From contig NZ_JAIQXE010000002.1 in the NCBI RefSeq assembly GCF_020076305.1, forward strand, positions 682,001-746,000: a DNA stretch of 64,000 nucleotides, written 5' to 3'. Positions within the stretch are counted from its first letter, which is position 1. Each line of letters begins with the position of its first letter. The notes beneath the pieces are model-generated. The model searched no databases. It saw only the letters and a list, made by a program, of their open reading frames with translations, and was not told the DNA's origin. Both the position numbers and the translations under genes were made by a program. This DNA comes from Flavihumibacter profundi. GTDB lineage: Bacteria > Bacteroidota > Bacteroidia > Chitinophagales > Chitinophagaceae. Shown here piece after piece: positions 36,839-45,128 of this stretch.

Positions 36839-36853
36839 GAAAAATGTGCGGCC

Positions 36854-37735
36854 ATGAATGCTTTCACCATCAAGGACCTGGAAAACCTTTCGGGAATTAA
36901 AGCCCATACCATCAGGATCTGGGAGCAGCGGTACAATTTCCTGAAACCCCAGCGTACCGATACCAATATCCGGTATTATAGCAGCGAGGAGCTGAAAGCC
37001 TTGCTGAATATAGCTTTGCTGAATAAATACGGGTATAAGATTTCCCATATCAACCGCATGTGTGCCGAAGAGATCCGCGACCGGATCGTTACCATCGGCA
37101 ATGCGGAGGCACAGCAGGAAAGGATGGTCAACGATATGATAAAACATATGGTTGACATGGATATTGCCGGCTTTGAAGAACAGCTCGACAGTTACATTGC
37201 TGCCCGCGGAATTGACAAAACCATAACACAGGTGATCTTCCCCTTCCTGGAAAAAATCGGGATATTGTGGTTAACAAACCACATCAACCCGGCCCAGGAA
37301 CACCTGGTTACCAACCTTATCCGTCAAAAACTAATAGTAGGCATAGACGGCGCCTTTTCACATGTAAGCGTAAAGAAATCCGTGCTGCTTTTCCTTCCGG
37401 AAGGCGAGCACCACGAAATCGGCCTCCTGTATACCTATTACCTGATGAAAAGCCATGGTATAAATGTGATTTACCTGGGCGCAAACGTTCCTTTGAAAGA
37501 CGTTGAATTTGTTGCGAACCTGAAGAAACCAGACTATGTGTATACCCACCTGACCTCGGTGGCCCACAATTTTAACTTCGAGAAATTCCTGCACAATTAC
37601 TCGATCCGTTGCGGCAAACACCCCCTGGTAATTTCCGGATTGCTGACCCAGCAGTACAAGAAAAAGGCACCTGAGAACATCTATTTTAAACGCTCACTGG
37701 CAGAAGTAATGGAATATGTTGCCAGTCTCCGGTAA
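36854..37735 (+). CDS. CarH/LitR-like MerR regulator with cobalamin-binding domain
   Basis: The 293-residue protein has a MerR winged-helix domain (about 3-70; TIKDLENLSGIKAHTIRIWE) followed by a B12-binding photoreceptor unit. Trp139, Glu149 and His150 fit the W-x9-EH motif of the four-helix bundle that caps adenosylcobalamin in CarH. Glu185-x-His187-x-x-Gly190 fits the ExHxxG lower-ligand motif. In CarH the protein binds DNA as a tetramer in the dark, and light breaks the cobalt-carbon bond and releases it. Its place immediately before an ECF sigma gene and carotenoid genes supports light control of pigment synthesis. Binding of the element at 36806 is inferred. Confidence 0.92.
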   Translation: MNAFTIKDLENLSGIKAHTIRIWEQRYNFLKPQRTDTNIRYYSSEELKALLNIALLNKYGYKISHINRMCAEEIRDRIVTIGNAEAQQERMVNDMIKHMVDMDIAGFEEQLDSYIAARGIDKTITQVIFPFLEKIGILWLTNHINPAQEHLVTNLIRQKLIVGIDGAFSHVSVKKSVLLFLPEGEHHEIGLLYTYYLMKSHGINVIYLGANVPLKDVEFVANLKKPDYVYTHLTSVAHNFNFEKFLHNYSIRCGKHPLVISGLLTQQYKKKAPENIYFKRSLAEVMEYVASLR

Positions 37736-37776
37736 ACGCTGCTGAGCTAATCGATGGATAAACAATGAATTATGTT

Positions 37777-37807
37777 TTGTTTTAGGTTTTAACAAAATAA
37801 TTAAACA
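37777..37807 (+). promoter_or_regulatory. Degenerate third copy of the regulatory element
   Basis: TTGTTTTA at 37777-37784 and ATTAAACA at 37800-37807 resemble the ends of the two 33-bp elements, but the spacing is one base shorter and the middle is not conserved. It may be a weaker second binding site upstream of the sigma-factor gene, or a chance match in AT-rich DNA. Confidence 0.3.
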
Positions 37808-37831
37808 AAAAACCGTCTCATTTAAGGTAGT

Positions 37832-37864
37832 TTGTTTAAATTTGGGTCAGTAACTATTAAACAC
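37832..37864 (+). promoter_or_regulatory. Shared 33-bp element, copy 2 (upstream of ECF sigma gene), with -7 box
   Basis: The sequence runs from TTGTTTAA to ATTAAACAC with the same inverted GTTTAA/TTAAAC core and 17-base spacing as copy 1. TAAATTTG at 37837-37844 is an exact TAnnTTTG -7 box. Transcription would then start near 37851 and leave a short leader before the ATG at 37871. No TTTG was seen at the -33 position. The overlap of box and palindrome suits repression by the CarH-like protein. Confidence 0.6.
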
Positions 37865-37870
37865 AAGACC

Positions 37871-38371
37871 ATGCCTAACGTAGATTTTAATGAGATGCTG
37901 GTGGACAATGCAGAGTTTCTACGTCCCTTTGCCATTACCCTGACAAGAGACAATGAAGCTGCACAGGACCTTTTCCAGGAAACCATGTACCGTGCTATTG
38001 CCAATAAGGAGAAATACAATGTTGGTACCAATATCAAGGCATGGCTCTATACCATAATGCGGAATATTTTCATCAATAATTACCGCAGGAAGGCCAAACA
38101 AAACACCATTTTCGACCATACCCCCAATGATTTCCTGATCAATTACAACCAGGTAACCACAGCCAATGCTGCGGAAGCCAACCTGAAACTAAAGGAGATC
38201 AATGAGGCTGTGCATAAATTACCCGAAATCTTCCGTAACCCCTTCCTGCTTTATTTCGACGGGTTTAAATACCATGAAATTGCGGATATGCTGGGTGAGC
38301 CGCTGGGTACCATTAAAAGCAGGATCCATTTTGCCCGTAAACTGCTTAAGGCACAAATCCAGCGTTATTAA
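37871..38371 (+). CDS. ECF-family RNA polymerase sigma factor
   Basis: From the ATG at 37871 the protein has 166 residues; a longer frame opens with TTG at 37832 but would run through the regulatory element. Sigma region 2 includes DNEAAQDLFQETMYRA and NIKAWLYTIMRNIFINNYRR. Region 4 includes YHEIADMLGEPLGTIKSRIHFARKLL. No anti-sigma gene is adjacent, so control is probably at the level of transcription, by the upstream CarH-like protein. The pairing recalls LitR-LitS of Streptomyces, where a B12-dependent MerR protein and an ECF sigma factor drive light-induced carotenoid genes. Confidence 0.93.
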   Translation: MPNVDFNEMLVDNAEFLRPFAITLTRDNEAAQDLFQETMYRAIANKEKYNVGTNIKAWLYTIMRNIFINNYRRKAKQNTIFDHTPNDFLINYNQVTTANAAEANLKLKEINEAVHKLPEIFRNPFLLYFDGFKYHEIADMLGEPLGTIKSRIHFARKLLKAQIQRY

Positions 38372-38397
38372 GGAAGAAAATTCCCTAACTTTTCAGG

Positions 38398-39867
38398 GTG
38401 AGTAAACAAGTTATTATTATAGGTAGCGGTTTCGCCGGTATGTCGGCTGCCGCTTTCATGGCCAAAGCCGGATGGCAGGTTACCGTTTTGGAAAAAAATG
38501 ACCAGCCCGGCGGCAGGGCCCGGCAATGGAAATCCGATGGCTTCACTTTCGATATGGGGCCATCCTGGTATTGGATGCCTGATGTATTCGAAAGGTTCTT
38601 CGCCCAGTTCGGTAAATCGGTCAGCGACTACTACGAACTCGAAAGGCTTGACCCATCCTACCGGGTTTACTGGCCCGATGGCCCGATGGATATTCCCGCA
38701 GGACTTCCAGCCCTCCAGGCCTTGTTTGAATCCATTGAACCGGGCAGCGCCAGGAAACTGCAACAGTTCATGGATGAAGCCGCCTATAAGTATAGGGTAG
38801 GTGTTCAGCGACTGGTTTTTAAACCCGGGCAGTCACTCACTGAATTCCTGGATTGGGAAGTGATCAAAGGCGTTTTTAAGCTGGATGTGTTCACTTCCAT
38901 GAAGCAGCACGTGCACAAATTTTTCCAGGACCCGAGGTTGAGGCAACTGATGGAATTCCCGGTATTGTTCCTGGGTGCGATGCCGGAACAAACCCCGGCT
39001 TTGTATAGCCTTATGAACTATGCCGATGTGGTTGGCGGTACCTGGTACCCCAAAGGCGGCATGTATGCGATTGTTGATGCGATGTACCGGCTGGCCCTTG
39101 AACTTGGGGTGGAATTTCGTTTCAATGAGGCCGTTACTTCAATAGAGTTGAATGCTTCATCAGCGCGATCAGTAACCACCAGCCAGGGCAGTTATACAGC
39201 CGATGTTGTGATTGGCGGCGCCGATTACCACCATATTGAAAGTGAACTGTTGCCTGCATCCCACAGGAGCTATTCCGCGGCATACTGGGATAGCCGGGTA
39301 TTGGCGCCAAGCTCCTTATTATTCTATGTTGGCCTCAATAAAAGACTCTCCAATATCCTTCACCATACCCTGTTTTTTGATACGCCTTTTGAAGCACACG
39401 CGAAAGAAATTTACCGCGAACACCAATGGCCCAAAGCGCCTTTGTTTTATATGAGCGCCACTTCAGTTACCGATAATACAGTAGCCCCGCCGGGGTTTGA
39501 AAATCTATTCCTTTTAATGCCGGTTGCGGCAGGACTGGATGGCGATACTACAGAAGTAAGGGAAAAATATTTTGACCAGATTATCCAGCGGCTTGAAACC
39601 CATCTTGGCCAACCGGTTAAGGATGCTGTTGTACTCAATCGCTCTTTTGCCCACAAGGATTTTAAAGAGGATTACCATTCCTTTAAAGGAAATGCCTATG
39701 GATTGGCCAATACACTTAAACAAACTGCCAACCTAAAACCCAATTGCCGGAGTAAGAAAGTGAAAAACCTTTTTTATACCGGGCAACTAACAGTGCCTGG
39801 TCCGGGTGTACCGCCCAGCCTGATCAGCGGGGAAGTGGTGGCAAAGGAAGTGATTCGAAATTTTTAG
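38398..39867 (+). CDS. crtI: Phytoene desaturase
   Basis: The 489-residue flavoprotein has the N-terminal dinucleotide motif GSGFAG (9-14) followed by VLEKNDQPGGRARQW, and the C-terminal CrtI motif YTGQLTVPGPGVPPSLISGE. It desaturates phytoene to lycopene at the membrane. The start is GTG at 38398, 26 bases after the sigma-factor stop. It is the first enzyme gene of the carotenoid run. A diapophytoene desaturase cannot be excluded from sequence alone, but the crtB-crtZ-crtY context supports the C40 pathway. Confidence 0.93.
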   Translation: MSKQVIIIGSGFAGMSAAAFMAKAGWQVTVLEKNDQPGGRARQWKSDGFTFDMGPSWYWMPDVFERFFAQFGKSVSDYYELERLDPSYRVYWPDGPMDIPAGLPALQALFESIEPGSARKLQQFMDEAAYKYRVGVQRLVFKPGQSLTEFLDWEVIKGVFKLDVFTSMKQHVHKFFQDPRLRQLMEFPVLFLGAMPEQTPALYSLMNYADVVGGTWYPKGGMYAIVDAMYRLALELGVEFRFNEAVTSIELNASSARSVTTSQGSYTADVVIGGADYHHIESELLPASHRSYSAAYWDSRVLAPSSLLFYVGLNKRLSNILHHTLFFDTPFEAHAKEIYREHQWPKAPLFYMSATSVTDNTVAPPGFENLFLLMPVAAGLDGDTTEVREKYFDQIIQRLETHLGQPVKDAVVLNRSFAHKDFKEDYHSFKGNAYGLANTLKQTANLKPNCRSKKVKNLFYTGQLTVPGPGVPPSLISGEVVAKEVIRNF

Positions 39868-39899
39868 TTATCTTTTGATAAGAACCTAACCTGTTGCTT

Positions 39900-40739
39900 A
39901 TGATGAACCTGTTTCATAATGTTTGTGAGAGCTGTAGCCGGACTACCACGGAACGCTATAGTACCTCGTTTTCATCGGCCATTAAATTGTTGCACCAGGA
40001 CCTGCGGCAACCCATCTTTAATATCTATGGCCTGGTTCGCTTTGCCGATGAGATTGTTGATACCTTCCATGAATACGACAAGAGTGTTTTACTGGCAGAG
40101 TTTAAACAACAGACCTATGAAGCCATCGAAAGGAAAATAAGCCTGAACCCGATCCTGCATAGTTTCCAGCAAACAGTGAATGCGTATAATATCGACCATG
40201 AACTGATAGAGGCGTTCTTTAAGAGCATGGAAATGGACCTCGATAAAAAAGCGTATGACCATAGTGGGTATATTGAATATATATACGGGTCAGCCGAAGT
40301 GGTCGGACTGATGTGTTTGTATGTTTTTTGTGAAGGCGACAGGGCATTATACGAGCAACTGAAAATGTCGGCCCGTTCGCTTGGGGCAGCTTTCCAGAAA
40401 GTGAATTTTTTGCGCGACCTGAAGGCGGATTACAAACAGCTGGACAGGGTTTATTTCCCCGGCTGCGATTTTTCCAATTTCACGGCCTGTGATAAAACCA
40501 AAATAGAAGCAGATATCCAGCAGGATTTTGATAACGCCTATAAGGGCATCATGCAATTGCCTGTAAAAGCGCGTTTTGGTGTTTACGTGGCTTATAAGTA
40601 CTACCTTTCCTTGTTCAAGCGCATCAAGCGCTGCCAGCCACAGAATATTTTACTGGAAAGGATTCGCATCCCTAACTACAGTAAAGCAGCAATTGTGGTG
40701 CGCGCAGGTGTGAAGAACCAGTTGGGAATGATCGGTTGA
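39900..40739 (+). CDS. crtB: Phytoene synthase
   Basis: This trans-isoprenyl diphosphate synthase-family protein has two Asp-rich motifs: FADEIVDTF for the first, and FLRDLKADYKQLDRVYFP for the second. It joins two GGPP molecules to phytoene. The open frame extends to a TTG at 39894, but ATG at 39900 (or 39903) is the more likely start; about 279 residues result. It is adjacent to crtI. No crtE-type GGPP synthase gene lies in the window, so GGPP must come from elsewhere. Confidence 0.93.
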   Translation: MMNLFHNVCESCSRTTTERYSTSFSSAIKLLHQDLRQPIFNIYGLVRFADEIVDTFHEYDKSVLLAEFKQQTYEAIERKISLNPILHSFQQTVNAYNIDHELIEAFFKSMEMDLDKKAYDHSGYIEYIYGSAEVVGLMCLYVFCEGDRALYEQLKMSARSLGAAFQKVNFLRDLKADYKQLDRVYFPGCDFSNFTACDKTKIEADIQQDFDNAYKGIMQLPVKARFGVYVAYKYYLSLFKRIKRCQPQNILLERIRIPNYSKAAIVVRAGVKNQLGMIG

Positions 40740-40762
40740 TTAATGATTTAAATTGAATTGCA

Positions 40763-41311
40763 TTGGCAGAAAAGCAACTAAATAAAGATATTGTCCTGGT
40801 AGACGAACAGGATAATGAAGTGGGGACCATGGAAAAAATGGAAGCGCACCGGAAGGCCTTGTTGCACAGGGCATTCAGTGTATTCGTTTTCAATGCAGCC
40901 GGTGATATGCTGTTGCAGCAAAGGGCCCTCAATAAATACCACAGTGGCGGATTATGGACAAATGCCTGTTGCAGCCACCCTTACCCGGGTGAAACCGCAG
41001 GAGATGGCGCCATCCGTCGTTTGCAGGAGGAAATGGGATTTTCCACACCGATACAAAAGGCATTCACATTCTTATACAAAGCGCCATTCGACAACGGGTT
41101 AACGGAACACGAATTCGACCATGTTTTTGTCGGGGAATACGATGGGATAATAATACCCAATCCCGCTGAAGTAATGGATTTTTGTTACCGGTCACTGGAA
41201 GAAATTGAAGCATCCTTAAAATCGCATCCTTCCCGGTTTACAGCCTGGTTCCACCTGGCATTCCCGCGTGTGAAGGAATGGAAAAAACAAGCAGCCCTAT
41301 GCATTGGTTAA
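40763..41311 (+). CDS. idi: Isopentenyl-diphosphate delta-isomerase, type I
   Basis: The 182-residue Nudix-fold protein has TNACCSHPYPGE with catalytic Cys70, the Nudix-like GDGAIRRLQEEMGF, and TEHE at 114-117 for the acidic catalytic site. It interconverts IPP and DMAPP, raising supply for carotenoid synthesis. The start is TTG at 40763, 23 bases after crtB; no closer ATG preserves the N-terminal VLVDEQDNEVGTMEKMEAH segment. It overlaps the next gene by 13 bases. Confidence 0.93.
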   Translation: MAEKQLNKDIVLVDEQDNEVGTMEKMEAHRKALLHRAFSVFVFNAAGDMLLQQRALNKYHSGGLWTNACCSHPYPGETAGDGAIRRLQEEMGFSTPIQKAFTFLYKAPFDNGLTEHEFDHVFVGEYDGIIIPNPAEVMDFCYRSLEEIEASLKSHPSRFTAWFHLAFPRVKEWKKQAALCIG

Positions 41312-41784
41312 GTTACCTCGGGATAGTTTTGGTTACATTTATTATCATGGAAGGTGTTACCTGGTTGACACACCGTTTTGTGATGCATGGTTTTTTATGG
41401 TACCTGCATGAAGACCACCACAAAAAAGGCCCGGGATTTTTTGAAAAGAACGACTGGTTCTTTGTGATTTTTGCCATCCCGAGTATGGGCATGATCCTGT
41501 TAGGAACGCTTGAGCCGGCATACTGGTGGGTGCAGGCCATTGGCTTTGGTGTTATGGCATATGGCTTTGCCTATTTCATGGTCCATGAAATCATCATCCA
41601 CCAGCGATTCAAATACTTTACCCGCAGTAATAATATTTATATCAGGGCCATCCGCTGGGCCCATAAAATGCACCATAAGCATATTGAAAAAGAAGACGGT
41701 GAATCTTTTGGCATGTTGCTGGTACACCATAAATATTGGGAGAAAGTCAAAAAAGACCGTGAAAACACCCTTAAACACAAGTAG
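41299..41784 (+). CDS. crtZ: Beta-carotene 3-hydroxylase (di-iron, CrtZ type)
   Basis: From the ATG at 41299 the protein has 161 residues; an upstream in-frame ATG at 41278 lies deeper within idi. It has four histidine clusters: His25-x4-His30, His37-xx-His40-His41, His96-x4-His101 and His122-xx-His125-His126. This is the pattern of the membrane di-iron CrtZ hydroxylases. About four hydrophobic segments span the membrane. It hydroxylates beta-carotene to zeaxanthin, fitting the lycopene cyclase encoded next. Confidence 0.92.
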   Translation: MHWLSYLGIVLVTFIIMEGVTWLTHRFVMHGFLWYLHEDHHKKGPGFFEKNDWFFVIFAIPSMGMILLGTLEPAYWWVQAIGFGVMAYGFAYFMVHEIIIHQRFKYFTRSNNIYIRAIRWAHKMHHKHIEKEDGESFGMLLVHHKYWEKVKKDRENTLKHK

Positions 41785-41820
41785 ATTATTGGCTATCTTG
41801 ACCTCGTCATACAGCCACTT

Positions 41821-43005
41821 ATGCAGTCTACATCACTTTACCAATATAAGTATTACGATTACCGCTATGAATACGACTATGTATTTACAGGAGCCGGTGC
41901 GGCCGGTTTAAGCCTCCTGATGCGGATGTTATTATCGGGGAAATTCCGCAATAAAACCTTTTTGCTCGTCGATAAAGACCGTAAAGACCAGAATGACCGT
42001 ACCTGGTGTTTTTGGGAAAGGGGCAAGGGCCTGTTTGACGAGATCGTTTACAAAAGCTGGGACGATGTTTGGTTTCATGGTCAGGGGTTTTCAAAAAAAT
42101 TCAGGATCAGTCCCTATCGCTATAAAATGATCCGGGGGATTGATTTTTACAACCATTGCATAAATTATATCAAGCAACAGGAGAATGTGATGATTCTTTT
42201 TGAACCCATTAAAAGGATCATCAACAAAGACAGCTATGCAGCCCTGGAGCTGGAAAACGGCGAGGGATATTACGCGAAGGAGTTCATGTTCAATTCCATA
42301 TTATTTGAGGAACCGCCAAAAGACGATAAAACACAAACCCTTTTGCAGCATTTCAAGGGCTGGTTCATTGAAACGGAAGAACCGTTTTTTGATCCTTCTG
42401 CCAGTACCCTGATGGATTTCAGGGTTAGCCAGGAAAGGGGTACGACTTTCGTCTATACCATGCCTATTGATGAGCGGAAGGCGCTGATAGAATACACTTT
42501 GTTCAGCGAATCCTTACTGGATAACGAAGTATATGAGCAGGGGCTTCATGACTATATCCGGGACTTTTTGAAACCCGGAAATTACACCATTACCGAAAAG
42601 GAATTTGGGGTCATTCCCATGACCAATCACCGTTTTCCGGCTGGCGAAGGCCGGGTTGTAAATATTGGTATGGCAGGCGGGCAGACCAAATCATCCAGTG
42701 GTTATACTTTCCAGTTCATACAGCGCCATAGTGCTGAAATGCTCGAATCCATGCTGGTGCATGGCACGCCGCGGACGCAATTAACCCATTCGGGTCGCTT
42801 CCGTTTTTATGACAATGTATTGCTGGATGTGCTGACACATAAGGAATTATCCGGCGCTCAGGTTTTCACCCGACTTTTTCGCCGTAATTCTGCCCAGCGC
42901 ATTTTCCGTTTCCTGGACAATGATACCATGATGGTGGAAGAGTTGCTTTTAATTGGAAGCCTTCCTACGCTTCCTTTTTTGCGTGCTGCAAGAAGGGTGC
43001 TTTAA
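41821..43005 (+). CDS. crtY: Lycopene beta-cyclase
   Basis: This 394-residue flavoprotein has YVFTGAGAAGLSLLMRML (20-37) with the dinucleotide motif GAGAAG, then LLVDKDRKDQNDRTWCFWE, typical of CrtY. The later block VVNIGMAGGQTKSSSGYTF is the second conserved region. It cyclises both ends of lycopene to beta-carotene. It starts 36 bases after crtZ and closes the carotenoid gene run. Confidence 0.92.
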   Translation: MQSTSLYQYKYYDYRYEYDYVFTGAGAAGLSLLMRMLLSGKFRNKTFLLVDKDRKDQNDRTWCFWERGKGLFDEIVYKSWDDVWFHGQGFSKKFRISPYRYKMIRGIDFYNHCINYIKQQENVMILFEPIKRIINKDSYAALELENGEGYYAKEFMFNSILFEEPPKDDKTQTLLQHFKGWFIETEEPFFDPSASTLMDFRVSQERGTTFVYTMPIDERKALIEYTLFSESLLDNEVYEQGLHDYIRDFLKPGNYTITEKEFGVIPMTNHRFPAGEGRVVNIGMAGGQTKSSSGYTFQFIQRHSAEMLESMLVHGTPRTQLTHSGRFRFYDNVLLDVLTHKELSGAQVFTRLFRRNSAQRIFRFLDNDTMMVEELLLIGSLPTLPFLRAARRVL

Positions 43006-43071
43006 CCAACTGGTAACAGAACTAACATTTTATTTGGCTGCAATAATAGTTTGGCGGTTTATCTTGCGGCT

Positions 43072-43671
43072 ATGAATATTTACCTGATCAGGCATACCAG
43101 GCCCGCTGTTGGTAAGGGTATCTGTTACGGGCAGACAGACCTTGATGTGGTGGAAACCTTCCATGAGGAAGCCGCGGTTATCAAAAACCATTTGCCTGGT
43201 GATATTTCAAAAGTGTATTCAAGTCCCCTTCGCCGGTGCCGGCTGCTGGCAGAACATTTATTTCCCAATCCCATTGATTTTCATGACGACCTGAAGGAAT
43301 TGCATTGTGGCAGCTGGGAAATGCAGCATTGGGATGAAATACCCAGGGAGGAGCTGAAGCCCTGGATGGAAGATTTTGTGCAGGTGCGGGTTCCCGGAGG
43401 CGAAAGTTATATGGATCTTTTTACGCGTGTGGTTCTCCGCTATGAAGCAATAGCCAGCAGGGAATTGCCGGCTGCCATTGTTGCCCATGGCGGGGTAATA
43501 AGGAGCATATTGTCGCATGTAAAAGGAGTTCCGCTAAAAGATGCCTTCAATCATTTCCCGTTATATTACGGTGCGGTGGCAAAAATAAATACGGTATCCG
43601 GGGAAATAGAAATGCTTTCAAATATTGAAATAAAAGGGGAGCAGCACCGGCCCAGCGATTGGGTGAAATAA
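43072..43671 (+). CDS. Histidine phosphatase family protein (alpha-ribazole phosphatase-like)
   Basis: From the ATG at 43072 the protein has 199 residues. It starts MNIYLIRHTRPAVGKGICYG with catalytic His8, and has SSPLRRCRLLAEHL and AHGGVIRSIL. The RHTRPAVGxGxCYGQTDL pattern matches CobC-like alpha-ribazole-5'-phosphate phosphatases of cobalamin nucleotide-loop assembly. Other phosphoglycerate-mutase-like functions are possible. It lies 66 bases after crtY and may share its transcript, which is interesting beside a B12-dependent regulator. The alternative TTG start at 43051 has no support. Confidence 0.75.
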   Translation: MNIYLIRHTRPAVGKGICYGQTDLDVVETFHEEAAVIKNHLPGDISKVYSSPLRRCRLLAEHLFPNPIDFHDDLKELHCGSWEMQHWDEIPREELKPWMEDFVQVRVPGGESYMDLFTRVVLRYEAIASRELPAAIVAHGGVIRSILSHVKGVPLKDAFNHFPLYYGAVAKINTVSGEIEMLSNIEIKGEQHRPSDWVK

Positions 43672-43702
43672 TTTGTTTTCAGATAAAAAAAATTCTTGCA
43701 TT

Positions 43703-45124
43703 ATGAGGTTCCTTTGGTTATTGTTATTGCCTTTATTTTCTTCCGCGCAAATTGATCCTAAAGTGTTTGGCGCTGTTGGCGACGGGAAAGCAGATGATTA
43801 TAAACCTATCCAGGCAGCAATTGATTCAGCTATTTCGGTTAGTGGTACTGTGTACCTTCCTGGAAAATACAGGATCAGCAGATCATTGATTGCCGCGAAA
43901 TGGACGGGTAAGGAATATGTTCCTTTCACCATTAAAATAATTGGTAATGCCACCATGTGGGATACGAATAATAATTCTGTAATTACAGCAACCTTTAAAG
44001 ATGCGCCGGCGTTGGGTATCCACAGGGGAAAAGGGATTATTGTCAGCGGGCTGAATTTCCAGGGGGCATACAGGACCCCCAAGATGAGCGACAGTGCCTT
44101 TTATAATTCAGACTTTAAAACATATGGCGATCCAACCTGCCGTGACGCACAGTATTCCCCATATGCAGCAATTGTAATAGATCCCTTCCGTGATAAGCTT
44201 CCGCCCGATGGAGGATATCCGCCACTGAAAGAATATTACCGGGGATCAGCATCACAAGGCGGGTCAACAGGGATAAGGATTGAAGATTGTACTATTAATA
44301 ATTTCACCATTGGTATCATCGCTTCCCCAAATGGGCAAACTGCCAATGCCGAACTGATGACCTATGAGAATATCCGGTTTTACAACAACAAGGTTTGTAT
44401 AGCAGGCTGCCAGGCCCAGGAGAAATCCAACCGGATCATCAATGTTGGCGCCTGGGGCAGGACCCATACCTTCCTGTCATTCGGTGATTATGGTAATGGT
44501 ACGCCGGGATTTTATACTGTGGATGGGGTAAATATTGCCGGAGGGGTAGTGCAGTTTCTTAACCGGACCAGCGGTGGTTATTTCCCATTATTTGTAACCC
44601 ATGTTTTTGCTGAAAGTATCGGTAGGATTGGAAACTGGCAATCATTGGTGGGTGACCAGTTAAGCAATTCCTTGTTCGATTTCGCTTATCCCGAGAATAC
44701 GGGTATATATCCGGACGCACATTTAACCGGGTATGGCGTTACCCTTACAAACTGTAATTTCAGGTATTATGGCAGGCAGGATATTCCAATATTTTTTAAC
44801 GGGGAATATATTATACATGATTGTGTAACCTATATGCCCATCGTTTTCGGGTTAAAATCGAAAGTTGATAAACCCGGATATAACTTTGAGTACCTGCCTC
44901 CACAGGCATTGAAAATAACAGGCAACAAGTCGGTTATCAAATGCAAGGGTAGCGGTGTTAAACCCGGTGATGCTATTTTTTTTATGCACTATGCCAGTTG
45001 GCAATACATTGGAATGGCGCGGGTTGATGATGTAAAAGATGATAACATAACCATTAAATTTATCAGTAATTCAGTGAAGCCAGATGTGACTTATGGAATT
45101 GGATTATATGTAAAAAAGCAATAA
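43703..45124 (+). CDS. Secreted beta-helix protein (pectate-lyase-3-like)
   Basis: The preferred ATG at 43703 gives a clear signal peptide, MRFLWLLLLPLFSSAQ; the open frame reaches a TTG at 43673 but that would precede the signal. The mature protein (about 457 residues) starts with VFGAVGDGKADDYKPIQAAID, the Pectate_lyase_3 signature, matching the one in the protein at 26369. Polysaccharide lyase, hydrolase or binding roles are possible. The catalytic residues are not evident. It is between a phosphatase and a MarC-type gene, away from the glycan genes. Confidence 0.78.
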   Translation: MRFLWLLLLPLFSSAQIDPKVFGAVGDGKADDYKPIQAAIDSAISVSGTVYLPGKYRISRSLIAAKWTGKEYVPFTIKIIGNATMWDTNNNSVITATFKDAPALGIHRGKGIIVSGLNFQGAYRTPKMSDSAFYNSDFKTYGDPTCRDAQYSPYAAIVIDPFRDKLPPDGGYPPLKEYYRGSASQGGSTGIRIEDCTINNFTIGIIASPNGQTANAELMTYENIRFYNNKVCIAGCQAQEKSNRIINVGAWGRTHTFLSFGDYGNGTPGFYTVDGVNIAGGVVQFLNRTSGGYFPLFVTHVFAESIGRIGNWQSLVGDQLSNSLFDFAYPENTGIYPDAHLTGYGVTLTNCNFRYYGRQDIPIFFNGEYIIHDCVTYMPIVFGLKSKVDKPGYNFEYLPPQALKITGNKSVIKCKGSGVKPGDAIFFMHYASWQYIGMARVDDVKDDNITIKFISNSVKPDVTYGIGLYVKKQ

Positions 45125-45128
45125 CACC

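Noticed and set aside
41771-41783. TTAAACACAAG match to the shared regulatory element
   Set aside because: It lies in the last codons of crtZ, lacks the TTGTTTAA partner at the required distance and is probably chance.
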